Notes: generated from the letters alone by a model not told the origin. Positions 1 through 9,289 are shown, counted from the stretch's first letter. The stretch: DNA of 64,000 nt from QHXW01 sp035297145 (GCA_035297145.1 DATGZN010000078.1:1-64000), one strand, 5' to 3'. Numbers and translations are program-made.

Positions 1-64
1 AAAACAGGGGGAAAACAGGGGGAAAACAGGGGGAAAACAGGGGGAAAACAGGGGGAAAACAGGG
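1..64. repeat. 11-bp tandem repeat (AAAACAGGGGG)
   Basis: Five full copies and a partial sixth of the 11-base unit AAAACAGGGGG run in perfect register. The window edge cuts the array, so its real length is unknown. It lies about 125 bases past the 3' end of the antiporter gene. The G-run/A-run pattern suggests a slippage-prone minisatellite. Positions 65-189 show no gene. Confidence 0.9.
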
Positions 65-189
65 ACAGGAAGCCTACACGATTTTTGTCAGTCGTTGAAC
101 AGACTACCAAAGCTCGCAGAAATGCAACACATCGATTTCAGAGGCACCTTCACTTACGATAACGAAGGCCACATGGTCACTGAGACCTA

Positions 190-1617
190 TCATTCGCCAG
201 CCGGATCCTGCGCTGCTGCCGGCACGGATGGGGCGTACGCTTGCGGGCGAGCGGGGTGGACTATCTGGAGCAATGGAGTGGTGAGAAAAGTCGTGACCAG
301 GGCCATGAGCACCATCATCGAAAACAAAGTCTGATTGATGACGCCGAGCTCGAGCCCGATATTGAGAATCACAAGTTCCATTAGGCCGCGTGTGTTCATC
401 AGGATTCCCAATGCTATGGCGCCGCGCCACGGCACTCCCGCGGCCCGCGCGGCGATGGTTGAGCCCCCCAACTTTCCGGCCACGGCGACCAGGATGATCA
501 GCAGGCAGTCGATCCACATTTCGGTTCCGCGAACCAGCCCGATGGATGTGCGCAGGCCGGTGAAAGCGAAAAACAGGGGCAGCAGAAGCACAAGGGTGAT
601 CGATTCCAGCTTTTCGCTGACTGCGCGCATGAAGCTGGCGTCGCGGGGCAGGATAGCGCCGAAGAGAAACGCGCCGAACAATAGATGGATACCGAGCCAC
701 TCGGTCATGGCGGCCGACAGGAGCAGCAGAAGGAGAAGCACCGCCATCATGTTCTCCGTAATCCGGCCGTTGCGCGCGAAGGAAACCTGGAACTGGCGTA
801 ACAGGCGCCGCACACCATAGATCATCAACAGCGCGAAGGCGGTGACTCCCATGAGGGTCACCCACAGGGGCTTGGACTCATGGCTGGCGCGCACAAACGC
901 GACGATGTACGCCAGAATGCACCAGGCGGTGACGTCGTCCACGGCTGCGCAGGCAATGGCAAGCGTGCCCAGCTCGGTGCGCGTCAAGCGGCGCTCAGTG
1001 AGGATGCGGGCGAGGACGGGGAAGGCCGTGATGCTCATCGCCGCCCCGAGAAAAAGAGCAAACGCCGGGAACGTAACGCTATGGTCAGAGAGGCGGGGAT
1101 AGAGATACAGCGCCAGGAGCGAGCCCAGAAGGAACGGCGCGCTGATGCTGACGTGGCTAGTGAGCAGCACGGCGCGGCCGAGATTGCGGATCACAGTGGA
1201 GTTGAATTCCAGCCCCACGAGGAACATGAACAGAAGCAAACCGACCTGGCTCAAAGCCCCCAGATAGCTCAGGCTGGCGGCAGGAAAGAGAGCACGGTAC
1301 AGTCCCGGAGCTACCCATCCCAACAATGAGGGCCCAAGCATGATACCGGCGACGGTCTCGCCCACGACCTGAGGCTGGCCGATCCGCTGGAACAGCACGC
1401 CGACCAAGCGCGCGGTAATGACTATCGCGGCCACCTGTAAAAGGAGCGTGACCAGATTCAGGGCGAGCGCGGGCGATGCCACTGCGCTCGGTTGAGAGGG
1501 CCAGACTGCCGGCACCGGTGCGGTAACTCCATTGCCCAGTTCCAGGACGCCCACCACACCGAGTAGCGGAGCACCGACTAAAATCAGGTATTGAAGAATG
1601 GGGCGCCGAGCATACAT
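190..1617 (-). CDS. Cation:proton antiporter, CPA2 (KefB/GerN-like) family
   Basis: Inner-membrane monovalent cation/proton exchanger, about 475 residues with roughly 12-13 hydrophobic helices filling almost the whole protein. The family hallmarks are visible: GQPQVVGETVAGIMLGPSLLG in the second helix region, LFMFLVGLEF, SITAFPVLARIL, and the ACAAVDDVTAWCIL segment, whose paired Asp is the ion-binding site in this superfamily. There is no C-terminal TrkA-N/RCK domain, so it is not a ligand-gated KefC type. I chose the ATG at 1617. A TTG at 1662 would add 15 unremarkable residues after an upstream stop. Neither start has a strong ribosome binding site. The gene stands alone, ahead of a palindromic repeat. 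The substrate (Na+ or K+) cannot be read from the sequence. Confidence 0.85.
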   Translation of the reverse strand: MYARRPILQYLILVGAPLLGVVGVLELGNGVTAPVPAVWPSQPSAVASPALALNLVTLLLQVAAIVITARLVGVLFQRIGQPQVVGETVAGIMLGPSLLGWVAPGLYRALFPAASLSYLGALSQVGLLLFMFLVGLEFNSTVIRNLGRAVLLTSHVSISAPFLLGSLLALYLYPRLSDHSVTFPAFALFLGAAMSITAFPVLARILTERRLTRTELGTLAIACAAVDDVTAWCILAYIVAFVRASHESKPLWVTLMGVTAFALLMIYGVRRLLRQFQVSFARNGRITENMMAVLLLLLLLSAAMTEWLGIHLLFGAFLFGAILPRDASFMRAVSEKLESITLVLLLPLFFAFTGLRTSIGLVRGTEMWIDCLLIILVAVAGKLGGSTIAARAAGVPWRGAIALGILMNTRGLMELVILNIGLELGVINQTLFSMMVLMALVTTFLTTPLLQIVHPARPQAYAPSVPAAAQDPAGE

Positions 1618-1692
1618 CTGAGAAGCTACACTAACATGCGGCGACTGAGCGAGGCCAAACAACTAGCGGCGTATCGCCGCCAGAACGTTGGT

Positions 1693-1746
1693 ACCGCTCC
1701 CTGCGGTCACGGCTCGGCAAAACCCCCGTGACCAAAAGTGAGCGGT
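1693..1746. repeat. Dispersed palindromic repeat, copy B
   Basis: Imperfect inverted repeat with arms 1693-1712 and 1726-1746 and a 13-base loop. Its left arm matches the left arm of the longer palindrome at 54766-54844 at about 22 of 25 positions (shared core ACCGCTCCCTG then GGTC, CGGCTC). Two related copies 53 kb apart suggest a REP- or MITE-like dispersed family. Here it lies between two minus-strand genes. Confidence 0.6.
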
Positions 1747-1780
1747 TGCGTCAGGCTAACGAATTCGGGGGCCCGAGGGC

Positions 1781-3610
1781 TCAGTTGTCGCCGTCTGCCG
1801 GAGACGCCGCCTGCAGGGCCGCGAAGTTGATGTTATCTCCCCAAACCACGCTGAAACCGCTGGATATCGCATTGCCCCAGACCACAGAGTCACCCCAGAC
1901 CACGGAGAAGCCGTTTGAGGTGCCGGTAAAGACGGCGGTTCCCCAGACCACGGAATCACCCCAGGTGACGGAACTGCCCCAGCTAACCGAAAGGTTGCGC
2001 GCGATAGTGACCAGGCCGGTTGACGGATCAAACGATGCCACAGGTGAGAGCGCGGGCGCGGTAACGACATCATTGTTGGAGAGAGCTGCATTGATGTCGA
2101 GATACCCAGCGCCGGTGGTGAAGATATCCGCTTGAATACCGTAGCTGCGTGAATACCATGAGTCGCTGTCAGTGCTATAGGGCTGCAGGGATTTCGATGC
2201 CGTCTTCATCAAACGCGCCTTTACCTGGTCCGGCGTCAAAAACGGCTGATTCTGCAACAACAGGGCCGCGGCTCCGCTGACCACCGGGGCTGCCATACTA
2301 GTTCCGCTCAGGCGGAAGTAATTAGTTGAAAGCTTCTGAGATCCCCAATTACCTTGTCCCCACGAATATGCATAGGTGGACACGGGTATCTGCGTTGAGG
2401 GGTAGGTCGTCACCAACGTGCAGGTAGGTGACGCGAGCAGCGAAATTACGTTGTTACCCGGCGCGATCAGGTCAGGTTTTACTATGTGATCGATCGCCGA
2501 GGGACCTTTCGAGCTGTAACTCGCAACCGTATCGTCGGACCGGAATGGCGTGTTGTGCATGTCGGTGGCGCCAACGGTGATCACGTAGGGATCATTCCCT
2601 GGAGAAGTGATGGTCGCGTATCCACTCGTTCCCTGGGAGTTATCGCGACCATAGTTGCCGGCGGCGGTTACTACCACAATACCCGCGGCCCATGCCTGCT
2701 CCACGGCCTGGCACAGCGGATCCTGGGTATAGCTTTCGTACACCGGCTGTCCCAGTGACAGATTAATCACGCGAATGTTGTAAGTGCTCTGAAGCTGGAT
2801 TGCTTGCTCGATGGCGGCGATTACCGCGCTGGCTTGGCCCGACCCGGTTTGGTCCAAGACCTTCAAATCGACGATGCTGATGTTCGGAGCAACACCTTTA
2901 AAGGTTTGGAATGCGCCGTTGCTGCTGGAATCCGTTCCGTTGCCACCCGCGATGCCAGCCACGTGAGTTCCGTGGCCATAGTAATCCGAAGGATCCTCGG
3001 TGGAGACGAAAGTTTGACTGTAGACGATGCGTGAGCCCGAATTGTTGGCAGCCATCAGATCGTCTTCTGGGGAGACCCCACTGTCGATGATCGCGACTCC
3101 AATGCCCGTGCCATCCAGTCCGGCAGCCCATGCTGATTGCGCATTGACTGTCCAGCCGACCATGTCGAGCAGACCACGGCCGTTCTGTGAGTTGTTCCAA
3201 TCCGCGGCGGATACCGTGCGGTCTGGCGAAACATAGGCGACCGACGGGTCGGACTCCAGTGTCTGCACGTCTCGCAAGGGCAGACTCACGTGGACCGCGT
3301 GGATGTGGTCAAAGATATGCTTAACCTGACCTCGCGCCGACATGTGTCTTAATTGTTCGCTGGTCGGGGCCGTCTTGAACTGAACGATGACATCAACCGT
3401 CTCAAGCCGACTACTGGCGAGATCGGGAGCGAGTTTGTGTCCGGCGAAGCCAGGGATGGCGACTACAAGAGCCAGGATAGTCAGAGCTAGATTTCTGGCA
3501 GACGGCCGGGGGATCCGCGCCGTTCTTTGTCGAATGGCCGGCAGGCCTGCCGCAACGGGCAGGATCGCGTGCGCGCCGTTTCGAAGATCGGATTGTGTTA
3601 GTCGGTTCAT
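1781..3610 (-). CDS. Secreted S8 (subtilisin-like) serine peptidase with C-terminal Trp-Gly repeats
   Basis: 609-residue exported protease. A hydrophobic segment at about residues 40-57 looks like a signal anchor/peptide after a long basic N-terminus. Residues about 70-135 resemble an inhibitor I9-type propeptide. The catalytic domain follows: Asp176 (IIDSGV), His213 (GHGTHVAG), oxyanion Asn319 (AAGN) and Ser438 (GTSMAAP), all intact. The last 70 residues hold repeated W-G-[DNST]-[SA]-[VI] units (residues 541-593) that belong to no catalytic fold. Such tails are known to me mainly from acidobacterial S8 peptidases; their role is unknown. The ATG at 3610 is followed by two further inverted repeats upstream that may be operators. 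Substrate unknown; extracellular protein scavenging is the likely job. Confidence 0.9.
   Translation of the reverse strand: MNRLTQSDLRNGAHAILPVAAGLPAIRQRTARIPRPSARNLALTILALVVAIPGFAGHKLAPDLASSRLETVDVIVQFKTAPTSEQLRHMSARGQVKHIFDHIHAVHVSLPLRDVQTLESDPSVAYVSPDRTVSAADWNNSQNGRGLLDMVGWTVNAQSAWAAGLDGTGIGVAIIDSGVSPEDDLMAANNSGSRIVYSQTFVSTEDPSDYYGHGTHVAGIAGGNGTDSSSNGAFQTFKGVAPNISIVDLKVLDQTGSGQASAVIAAIEQAIQLQSTYNIRVINLSLGQPVYESYTQDPLCQAVEQAWAAGIVVVTAAGNYGRDNSQGTSGYATITSPGNDPYVITVGATDMHNTPFRSDDTVASYSSKGPSAIDHIVKPDLIAPGNNVISLLASPTCTLVTTYPSTQIPVSTYAYSWGQGNWGSQKLSTNYFRLSGTSMAAPVVSGAAALLLQNQPFLTPDQVKARLMKTASKSLQPYSTDSDSWYSRSYGIQADIFTTGAGYLDINAALSNNDVVTAPALSPVASFDPSTGLVTIARNLSVSWGSSVTWGDSVVWGTAVFTGTSNGFSVVWGDSVVWGNAISSGFSVVWGDNINFAALQAASPADGDN
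1832..1990 (-). repeat. Coding repeat: WGxSVxWG units in the S8 peptidase tail
   Basis: The DNA repeats a unit close to CCCCAGACCACGGA (plus strand) several times, encoding at least seven Trp-Gly steps. Repeats are diverged at DNA level, so the array is old rather than a recent slippage. Confidence 0.75.
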
Positions 3611-3699
3611 CGTGGGCTACGGCCTCAACAAGATTGCCGAGACACTGTTCCCTAAGCACGCCGCGGTCCAAAGACAAAGTGATGGCAGTGTAAAGACTT

Positions 3700-3736
3700 A
3701 CTCGTGACGAGTTTGCTGATAGTGACAAACTGTCAC
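3700..3736. promoter_or_regulatory. Two adjacent inverted repeats upstream of the S8 peptidase
   Basis: ACTCGT-G-ACGAGT (3700-3712) is followed by GTGACA-AAC-TGTCAC (3722-3736), about 90-125 bases upstream of the peptidase start. Their size and position suit dimeric repressor or activator sites. No regulator is identified. The rest of 3611-3917 (about 300 bases) shows no gene. Confidence 0.3.
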
Positions 3737-3917
3737 GATCCTACGATTGCTAACGGAAGACATACAGCGAGGGAGACCGAAGGGACAACGATCTTGGACA
3801 GTAGGCTGAGTCCGGGCGGTTTGATGATGTTACATTGAGTGCTGACTGCGGGCTTTTGGCCTTCCCGGCCGCGCGCCAAACTGACTCAGGAGAAATCCCG
3901 ATCCCGGACCCTGATTG

Positions 3918-5654
3918 CTACAGCAATGGAATTTTTTGAAAGGTGGTCTCGCCGTTCCGTATCTCGACGGATATGGATTTCTGGAGGCCGTTCTTTTCGA
4001 GCCGCACATTATAAGTGCCGGGTGGCAGATTGAACTGGGAGGGCGTGACCTTCGATGTGGATTGACCGTTCAGAGTAATGGAGGCGCCCGGAGGATCGGA
4101 GCTGATATACAAAGTACCCGCCAGCGAGCGGAGCGTGACCCTGGGAAAGTCTACCGGGCTGTCGATGATGGTAATCTCGCGTCTTTCCTGCTGATAACCC
4201 GGCTGATTGATGGATACGGAGTGATGACCGGGTAAAACGCTCAGGATGCATGGCGTTTTACAGGAAACGGAGGGGTTGCCGTCGAGAACGGCGGTGGCGC
4301 CGGGTGGTTCGCTCGTGATGAAGACGTCTTGCGGTCCCTTGGCGGGACGTGGTTTGGCCTTGGGCCGCTCGGGAGGAGCGGGCGGAGTTACTTGCTCCGC
4401 TGGAGTCTGTTCTGCCTCGGCCGGTTTCTTTTCCTCTTCTGCAGGCGACGTCTCCTGAGGCTTTTGGTCGGATTCGTCCGGCGATTTTGCGGCAGGCGCC
4501 TGCTCCGTGGGGGTGGGCTTCTTTTCTTCCACTGTGGGACTGGCGGGCGTCTCGGCCGGCGGCGGAGTCGAAGCCGTTTGGGTGGGCGGCACGGGCGCGG
4601 CAGATTTAGTGGTTCCCAGATCCGTGCCGAACTGTAGCGCGATCAATCCGATCAACCCCAGCGCTACCACCAGCGCGGCCGCGAACGGCAGCACCCACCT
4701 CCATCGGCTGCTCCGGCGCGCGATGACCTCCTCGGTGGTCGAGCCCGGGCTGAACCGGGTGGTGCGCGCGGGCGTCTCGATCACCGTGGGCAAGCTCAGG
4801 TTACCGCCGCGCGGCAAGTTCTTCCAGCCTTGCGTACTGGCGCACGCGCTATCAAGGCCGTTAATAAACTCGATGCATGAGCTGTAGCGCGCTTCCGGCT
4901 TTTTCGCCAACCCTCGCCGCAGTGCGTTGTCGATTTGCGGACCCAGTGTGGGGTTCAAACGCTGCACCGGAGGCGGGTCTTCCGCCACGATCTTATAGAC
5001 CACCGTGGTGAGATGTTCGCCGGTAAACGGACGGTCGCCGGCCAGCATCTCGAATGCGATCACGGCGAGCGAGAACTGATCCGCGCGTCCGGTCACCGCC
5101 AATCCTTGCACCTGCTCGGGAGACATATAATTCGGCGTGCCGAGGATCGTCCCTGTCTGCGTGTATTGCTGTGACGTGGTGACTTTGGCGATGCCGAAAT
5201 CCGTGATCTTCACCGCGCCATCCGAGGCGATCATGATGTTCGCCGGCTTGATGTCGCGATGCACGATGCCCTTGGCGTGAGCGTAGTCGAGCGCGGCTGC
5301 GGTCTGCCGCAAAATACTCATCAAGCGCTCGGGAGCGAGGGGCTCGCGTTTGGAAAGAAGCTGGTCGAGGGTCGGCCCATCCACGAACTCCATGGCGATG
5401 AAGGCCACGTCGTCGTGCTCTTCCATGTCGTAGATGGTGACGATGCCGGGATGGGACAGGATGCCGGCCGAACGCGCTTCGCGGAAGAGGCGCTCGCGCA
5501 GTTTGGCGCGCTCTTCCTGATCGGTGACTTCTCCCAGGCGGATGGTCTTGATGGCCACGTTGCGGCCGATGGTGGGATCGACCGCCAGATACACCACGCC
5601 CATGGCGCCACGACCCAGTTCCCTGGTGATCTGATACCGGCCGATGCTCTCCAT
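3918..5654 (-). CDS. Transmembrane Ser/Thr protein kinase with two PEGA domains
   Basis: 578-residue PknB-type kinase. The cytoplasmic kinase domain spans about residues 7-265, with glycine loop GRGAMGVVY (14-22), VAIK lysine, HRDIKPANIM catalytic loop, DFGIAK and the GTPNYMSPEQ activation end, so it should be active. One transmembrane helix (about 320-342) follows. Next is a long Pro/Glu/Lys/Thr-rich spacer, then two tandem PEGA domains (SEPPGATAVLDG and SDPPGASITLNG) on the outside that would bind envelope components. I chose the ATG at 5654 because the kinase fold starts right there; sequence further upstream is not kinase-like. The gene follows the NicO transporter on the same strand after 80 bases and may be cotranscribed. 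The ligand and targets are unknown. Confidence 0.9.
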   Translation of the reverse strand: MESIGRYQITRELGRGAMGVVYLAVDPTIGRNVAIKTIRLGEVTDQEERAKLRERLFREARSAGILSHPGIVTIYDMEEHDDVAFIAMEFVDGPTLDQLLSKREPLAPERLMSILRQTAAALDYAHAKGIVHRDIKPANIMIASDGAVKITDFGIAKVTTSQQYTQTGTILGTPNYMSPEQVQGLAVTGRADQFSLAVIAFEMLAGDRPFTGEHLTTVVYKIVAEDPPPVQRLNPTLGPQIDNALRRGLAKKPEARYSSCIEFINGLDSACASTQGWKNLPRGGNLSLPTVIETPARTTRFSPGSTTEEVIARRSSRWRWVLPFAAALVVALGLIGLIALQFGTDLGTTKSAAPVPPTQTASTPPPAETPASPTVEEKKPTPTEQAPAAKSPDESDQKPQETSPAEEEKKPAEAEQTPAEQVTPPAPPERPKAKPRPAKGPQDVFITSEPPGATAVLDGNPSVSCKTPCILSVLPGHHSVSINQPGYQQERREITIIDSPVDFPRVTLRSLAGTLYISSDPPGASITLNGQSTSKVTPSQFNLPPGTYNVRLEKNGLQKSISVEIRNGETTFQKIPLL

Positions 5655-5734
5655 GTGGCGAGGCAGGCGCAATTTGCCTGTTCTACGGAGCCATCGTAGC
5701 AGAGAATGGCGATGAACCTCGGGAAAGACGCGGT

Positions 5735-7279
5735 CTACGTCAATCCCAAAACGCGGTCCGGGCGGATCCAGCCGAGAGAAACGCCGGTCATGACCAGGCC
5801 GATGCAAACGATCATCGCCGCGGACAGGACCGGGATCAGGCGAAACGCCGGGTGGCGGGCCGTTTTTTGGCTATCCGGCAGGAGGTTCTTTGCATAGAGT
5901 ACAGCTACGCCGATAGCCATCAGGACGATGGCCAGGCCCGCGCTGAAGCTGACCAGAAGGAGCAGTCCGAGCCCGACCCGGCCCAGCGCAATGGAGCTCA
6001 GAAGCAGCACGAGCGCCGACGGGCAGGGCACAAGCCCGCCGCTCGCGCCCAGGGCGATGAGACTGCCCATGGTGATCTCGCCTTCCGGCACGTGACTGTG
6101 GCCGTGCGGGCCATGATCGTGATCGTGGTCATGATCGTGATCGTGATGATGATGGTGGTGATCGTGATCGTGATCATGTGGGTGATCATGCGAGTGATCG
6201 TGGCCGCGAAGCCGCCGCGCGCGCTGGTAGAGCAGCATGCCGCCGATCCAGACGATAGATATTCCCGAGACGGCTCCTAGCACAGGAATGATCTTCTCCG
6301 GAAGAACGTACTGGGAAAGGAACAGCGTCGTCAAACCGAGAAAAAAAACGCTGATGGTATGGGTGAAAGTCACCATTCCGCCCAAGAACAACGCGTGCTT
6401 GATGGTGCCGCGAGAACCGACCAGATACGCGGCGACGATGGTCTTTCCATGTCCGGGCGATAGCGCGTGAATCGAGCCCAGGCTGAAGGCGACCACCAGG
6501 CCAAGCAGTATCATGCTCAGCGGGATTTCTCGACGATTGAGAAGCTGTGAAAGGAAATCGCCGCGGACTACGGTTCCGGCGGCCGGGGGTTGTGGGGGAA
6601 CCGGCGCGGTCGCCACAGGCTTCAGCTCACGAGGAGCCGGCAAAGGCGTCACCTCTGGCCTCTTCTGCCGCGCCGTCAGCTGCGGAGCTGCTGCGGTCCA
6701 TTCCAGTGACGCCTGCAAATCCTGCGGCGGAGCAACCGTCGGGTCCAGCGGATAGGCCGTGAGCGCCTGGCTGCGATCAGTAGATTGTTCCGTGGTTCCC
6801 CCGAGGGCCGCGGCGATCACGATTTCCTTCCATCCCGCCCGCCCCGGGTAGTTCTTGTCCACGTACTCGAGCTTCCCCGACGCTACCGGCAGTACCAGCC
6901 GCATGTTGACGCGCATCACCTGCATGCCGCCGGCGCCCGGCGCCATCACAACTTCAGTCGACTGGAGATGCGGCGTCACGGAGCGCCCATTCACCGAAAT
7001 CGCAAGATTGCCAATCCACTCCCGGGCCTGAATTCGCGCCGACTGCTCAATTTGTTCGTGCCCGCCGCCATCGGCCAGGTTCCATTTCTGCAACAGCTCG
7101 AAGGTCGGAATTTCGGCAAGGTCCAGGACGTAAATGACTGCCACGCCTTGCGCGGCCGGCTCGATGCGCGCGTAGTGGTTCACGCTGAAATTGCCCATGG
7201 GATGTGCGCCCAGGTTTGCGGCCGCGAGTGCGAGCAGGGCAACTGTGAGCCACACACTCCGGGGTTTCCGTTTCTCCAT
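5735..7279 (-). CDS. Nickel/cobalt transporter, NicO family, with periplasmic domain and His/Asp-rich loop
   Basis: 514 residues. A signal-like first helix ends at GAHPMGNFSVNHYA, a start typical of secreted domains fused to NicO permeases. Residues about 25-240 form a soluble, probably periplasmic domain. From about 245 the protein has six or more helices with the NicO signature HALSPGHGKTIVAAYLVG. Between helices lies a loop of about 40 residues made almost only of His and Asp, which should bind Ni2+ or Co2+ ions. A second half follows with the motif GGLVPCPSALVLLL. RcnA-like relatives export nickel and cobalt; others import. The ATG at 7279 has AGGGA eight bases upstream. It is divergent from the phosphatase gene. 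Confidence 0.85.
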   Translation of the reverse strand: MEKRKPRSVWLTVALLALAAANLGAHPMGNFSVNHYARIEPAAQGVAVIYVLDLAEIPTFELLQKWNLADGGGHEQIEQSARIQAREWIGNLAISVNGRSVTPHLQSTEVVMAPGAGGMQVMRVNMRLVLPVASGKLEYVDKNYPGRAGWKEIVIAAALGGTTEQSTDRSQALTAYPLDPTVAPPQDLQASLEWTAAAPQLTARQKRPEVTPLPAPRELKPVATAPVPPQPPAAGTVVRGDFLSQLLNRREIPLSMILLGLVVAFSLGSIHALSPGHGKTIVAAYLVGSRGTIKHALFLGGMVTFTHTISVFFLGLTTLFLSQYVLPEKIIPVLGAVSGISIVWIGGMLLYQRARRLRGHDHSHDHPHDHDHDHHHHHHDHDHDHDHDHGPHGHSHVPEGEITMGSLIALGASGGLVPCPSALVLLLSSIALGRVGLGLLLLVSFSAGLAIVLMAIGVAVLYAKNLLPDSQKTARHPAFRLIPVLSAAMIVCIGLVMTGVSLGWIRPDRVLGLT

Positions 7280-7388
7280 TACAATGGTCCCTACGAATTG
7301 TACGACGGTTTGGATTTACTTGTGACCCAGTTCGGCCCCACCGCCATCGAGGCTGCCGCCGCGTGAGCCCCGGCTCATCCTGAAATCC

Positions 7389-9134
7389 ATGCAGTCCACC
7401 CGAAAATCCGCGGTGCGGTTTCGCGAGCGTTCCGAACTGCTCGATTTCCTGCTCGAAGTGACCTCGGCCACCAGCAACACGCTCGACCTCGACGAGCTAC
7501 TGTCCAACGTTGCGGGCATCGTCAAAAAGGTGATTCCGTACGAGTTATTCGCCATCTTACTTTACAGCGAAAGGCGGCAGGACCTGCGCATCCGGTACGC
7601 GGTGGGGCATCGCGAGGAGGTAGTGCGGAGCCTGGCCGTCCGTTTGGGTGAAGGGATCACCGGCGCCGCGGCTGCTCAGCATGAACCCATTCTGGTCGGT
7701 GACGTTCGCAGCGATCCGCGCTATCTGAACGCTCTCGATGCCGTGCGCAGTGAGCTTGCCGTCCCGATGCTGGCGCGCAACCTGCTGGTGGGCGTCATTG
7801 ATGTGCAATCTACGCGCGAGCATACCTACACGGAGTACGATCGCGCGCTGCTGCGCTTGATCGCTTCGCGCGTCGCCTCCTCCATCGACAACGCCCGGCT
7901 CTACCGCCGCGTGGATCGCCAGAACCGCACTCTGCGTACCCTTTCGCGGATCTCGCAGGAGTTTGCCTCCATCCTGGACCTGGACGAGCTGCTCGGCAAG
8001 ATCGCGGAGACAGTGCGCGGCCTCATCAACTACGATGCCTTCAGCATCCTGCTGGTCGACGAGCAGCACAAAGTTCTGCGGCATCGCGTCAGCGTGCGGC
8101 ACGACAAGCGCGTGAACATCGACAACGTTCCGCTGGGGAAGGGAATTACGGGCGCCGCCGCCGAATCGCGTGAGCCCGTGCGCGTGGATGACACCTTGGC
8201 CGACCCGCGTTACATCGCTTCGCATCCCGATCTCCGTTCAGAGGTGGCCATTCCGCTGATCGTTCATGATCGCGTCGTGGGCGTGATGGACTTGGAGAGC
8301 GATCGCGTGTCGTATTTTACCGAGGACCACGTGCGGACGCTCTCGCTGCTGGCGCCGCAAATCGCGACTTCGGTGGAAAATGCCCGGTTGTATGAAGAAG
8401 TGGCGCAGCGGCAGCGGCGCATGGAAGAGGACCTGAAGGCCGCGCGCGAGCTACAGACCTGGCTGCTGCCCACGGAGCCTCCCGATCTGGTCAATCTCGA
8501 AGTGGCCGTCGGGCTGCGGCCGGCGCGCGAAATCAGCGGAGATATTTACGATTTTTCCGAACACGATAACGACCATGCCACGCTCGCGTTTGGCGACGTG
8601 AGCGGTAAAGGCGCCGCCGCCGCGCTCTATGGCTCGCTCATCTCCGGGATTCTGCGGTCGGCAGTGCGGCGCCGGAGGAGTCCCGCGGCTCTGATGAAGG
8701 TACTCAATGATGCGCTGCTGGCGCGCAAGGTAGAAGCACGTTACGTCACCATGCTCGTGATGTTATGGCACCCGCAAACGCGGCATTTTGAGATGTCCAA
8801 CGCCGGCAGCCTTCCGCCCATGATCTGCCGGGGAGGCGAGATCATCAAGCTTCGCGTAGAGGGAGTGCCGCTGGGGTTGCTTCCGGATCGCGACTATGAA
8901 GAAATCACCTTCGAGGCGCAAACGGGCGACGTGATTGTTCTTTATTCGGATGGAATCAGCGATCACATGAACCCGGCCGGCCATGAATATGGCCGCGGGC
9001 GCCTGGCGAGCGTCGTGCGCGCGCACTGTAAGAAGCCGGCGCAGGAAATATTAGACGCCATTTTTGCCGATCTCGACCACTTCAATCGCGAGCTATTCGA
9101 CGACCAGACGGTGGTGGTGATGAAGGTGAAATAG
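7389..9134 (+). CDS. GAF-GAF-SpoIIE serine phosphatase (PP2C-type, RsbU-like)
   Basis: 581-residue cytoplasmic signalling enzyme. Two GAF sensor domains occupy about residues 20-165 and 195-340. Each has an LDLDELL entry helix and a LGEGITGAAA or LGKGITGAAA core. A short coiled helix (about 340-370, RMEEDLKAARELQTWLLP) leads into a SpoIIE/PP2C phosphatase with metal-binding aspartates in GDIYDF, FGDVSGKGAAAA and YSDGISDH. Members dephosphorylate anti-anti-sigma proteins in partner-switching cascades. No anti-sigma or STAS partner is adjacent, so the target is elsewhere. It is divergent from NicO across about 110 bases and convergent with the ferritin-like gene. Confidence 0.88.
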   Translation: MQSTRKSAVRFRERSELLDFLLEVTSATSNTLDLDELLSNVAGIVKKVIPYELFAILLYSERRQDLRIRYAVGHREEVVRSLAVRLGEGITGAAAAQHEPILVGDVRSDPRYLNALDAVRSELAVPMLARNLLVGVIDVQSTREHTYTEYDRALLRLIASRVASSIDNARLYRRVDRQNRTLRTLSRISQEFASILDLDELLGKIAETVRGLINYDAFSILLVDEQHKVLRHRVSVRHDKRVNIDNVPLGKGITGAAAESREPVRVDDTLADPRYIASHPDLRSEVAIPLIVHDRVVGVMDLESDRVSYFTEDHVRTLSLLAPQIATSVENARLYEEVAQRQRRMEEDLKAARELQTWLLPTEPPDLVNLEVAVGLRPAREISGDIYDFSEHDNDHATLAFGDVSGKGAAAALYGSLISGILRSAVRRRRSPAALMKVLNDALLARKVEARYVTMLVMLWHPQTRHFEMSNAGSLPPMICRGGEIIKLRVEGVPLGLLPDRDYEEITFEAQTGDVIVLYSDGISDHMNPAGHEYGRGRLASVVRAHCKKPAQEILDAIFADLDHFNRELFDDQTVVVMKVK

Positions 9135-9227
9135 GTCGAGGCGGATCACGCCCTGCGATTCTAGCTGCCGACCATCGCGTTGAGGCTTTGGACGATGGAC
9201 TCGATGGCGCCATCATAGCCCAGGGCA

Positions 9228-9248
9228 GGGCGAGGGACTGCCTCGCCC
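9228..9248. terminator. Hairpin between convergent genes
   Basis: Eight-bp stem GGGCGAGG/CCTCGCCC with a five-base loop between the phosphatase and the ferritin-like gene. It lacks a U-run on either side. It is followed by CCTACGG, a context resembling the hairpin-CTAC arrangements at 28305 and 35494. Confidence 0.45.
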
Positions 9249-9289
9249 CCTACGGTTGCGGGCTTAGCACCCGGTCAAGCGCTGCAGGC

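Noticed and set aside
1..64. CRISPR-like array at the window start
   Set aside because: An 11-base unit without spacers is a simple tandem repeat.
6098..6200. Short repeated GATCGTGATC-like DNA that looks like a satellite or CRISPR
   Set aside because: It is the coding sequence of the His/Asp loop of the NicO transporter; units are irregular with no spacers.
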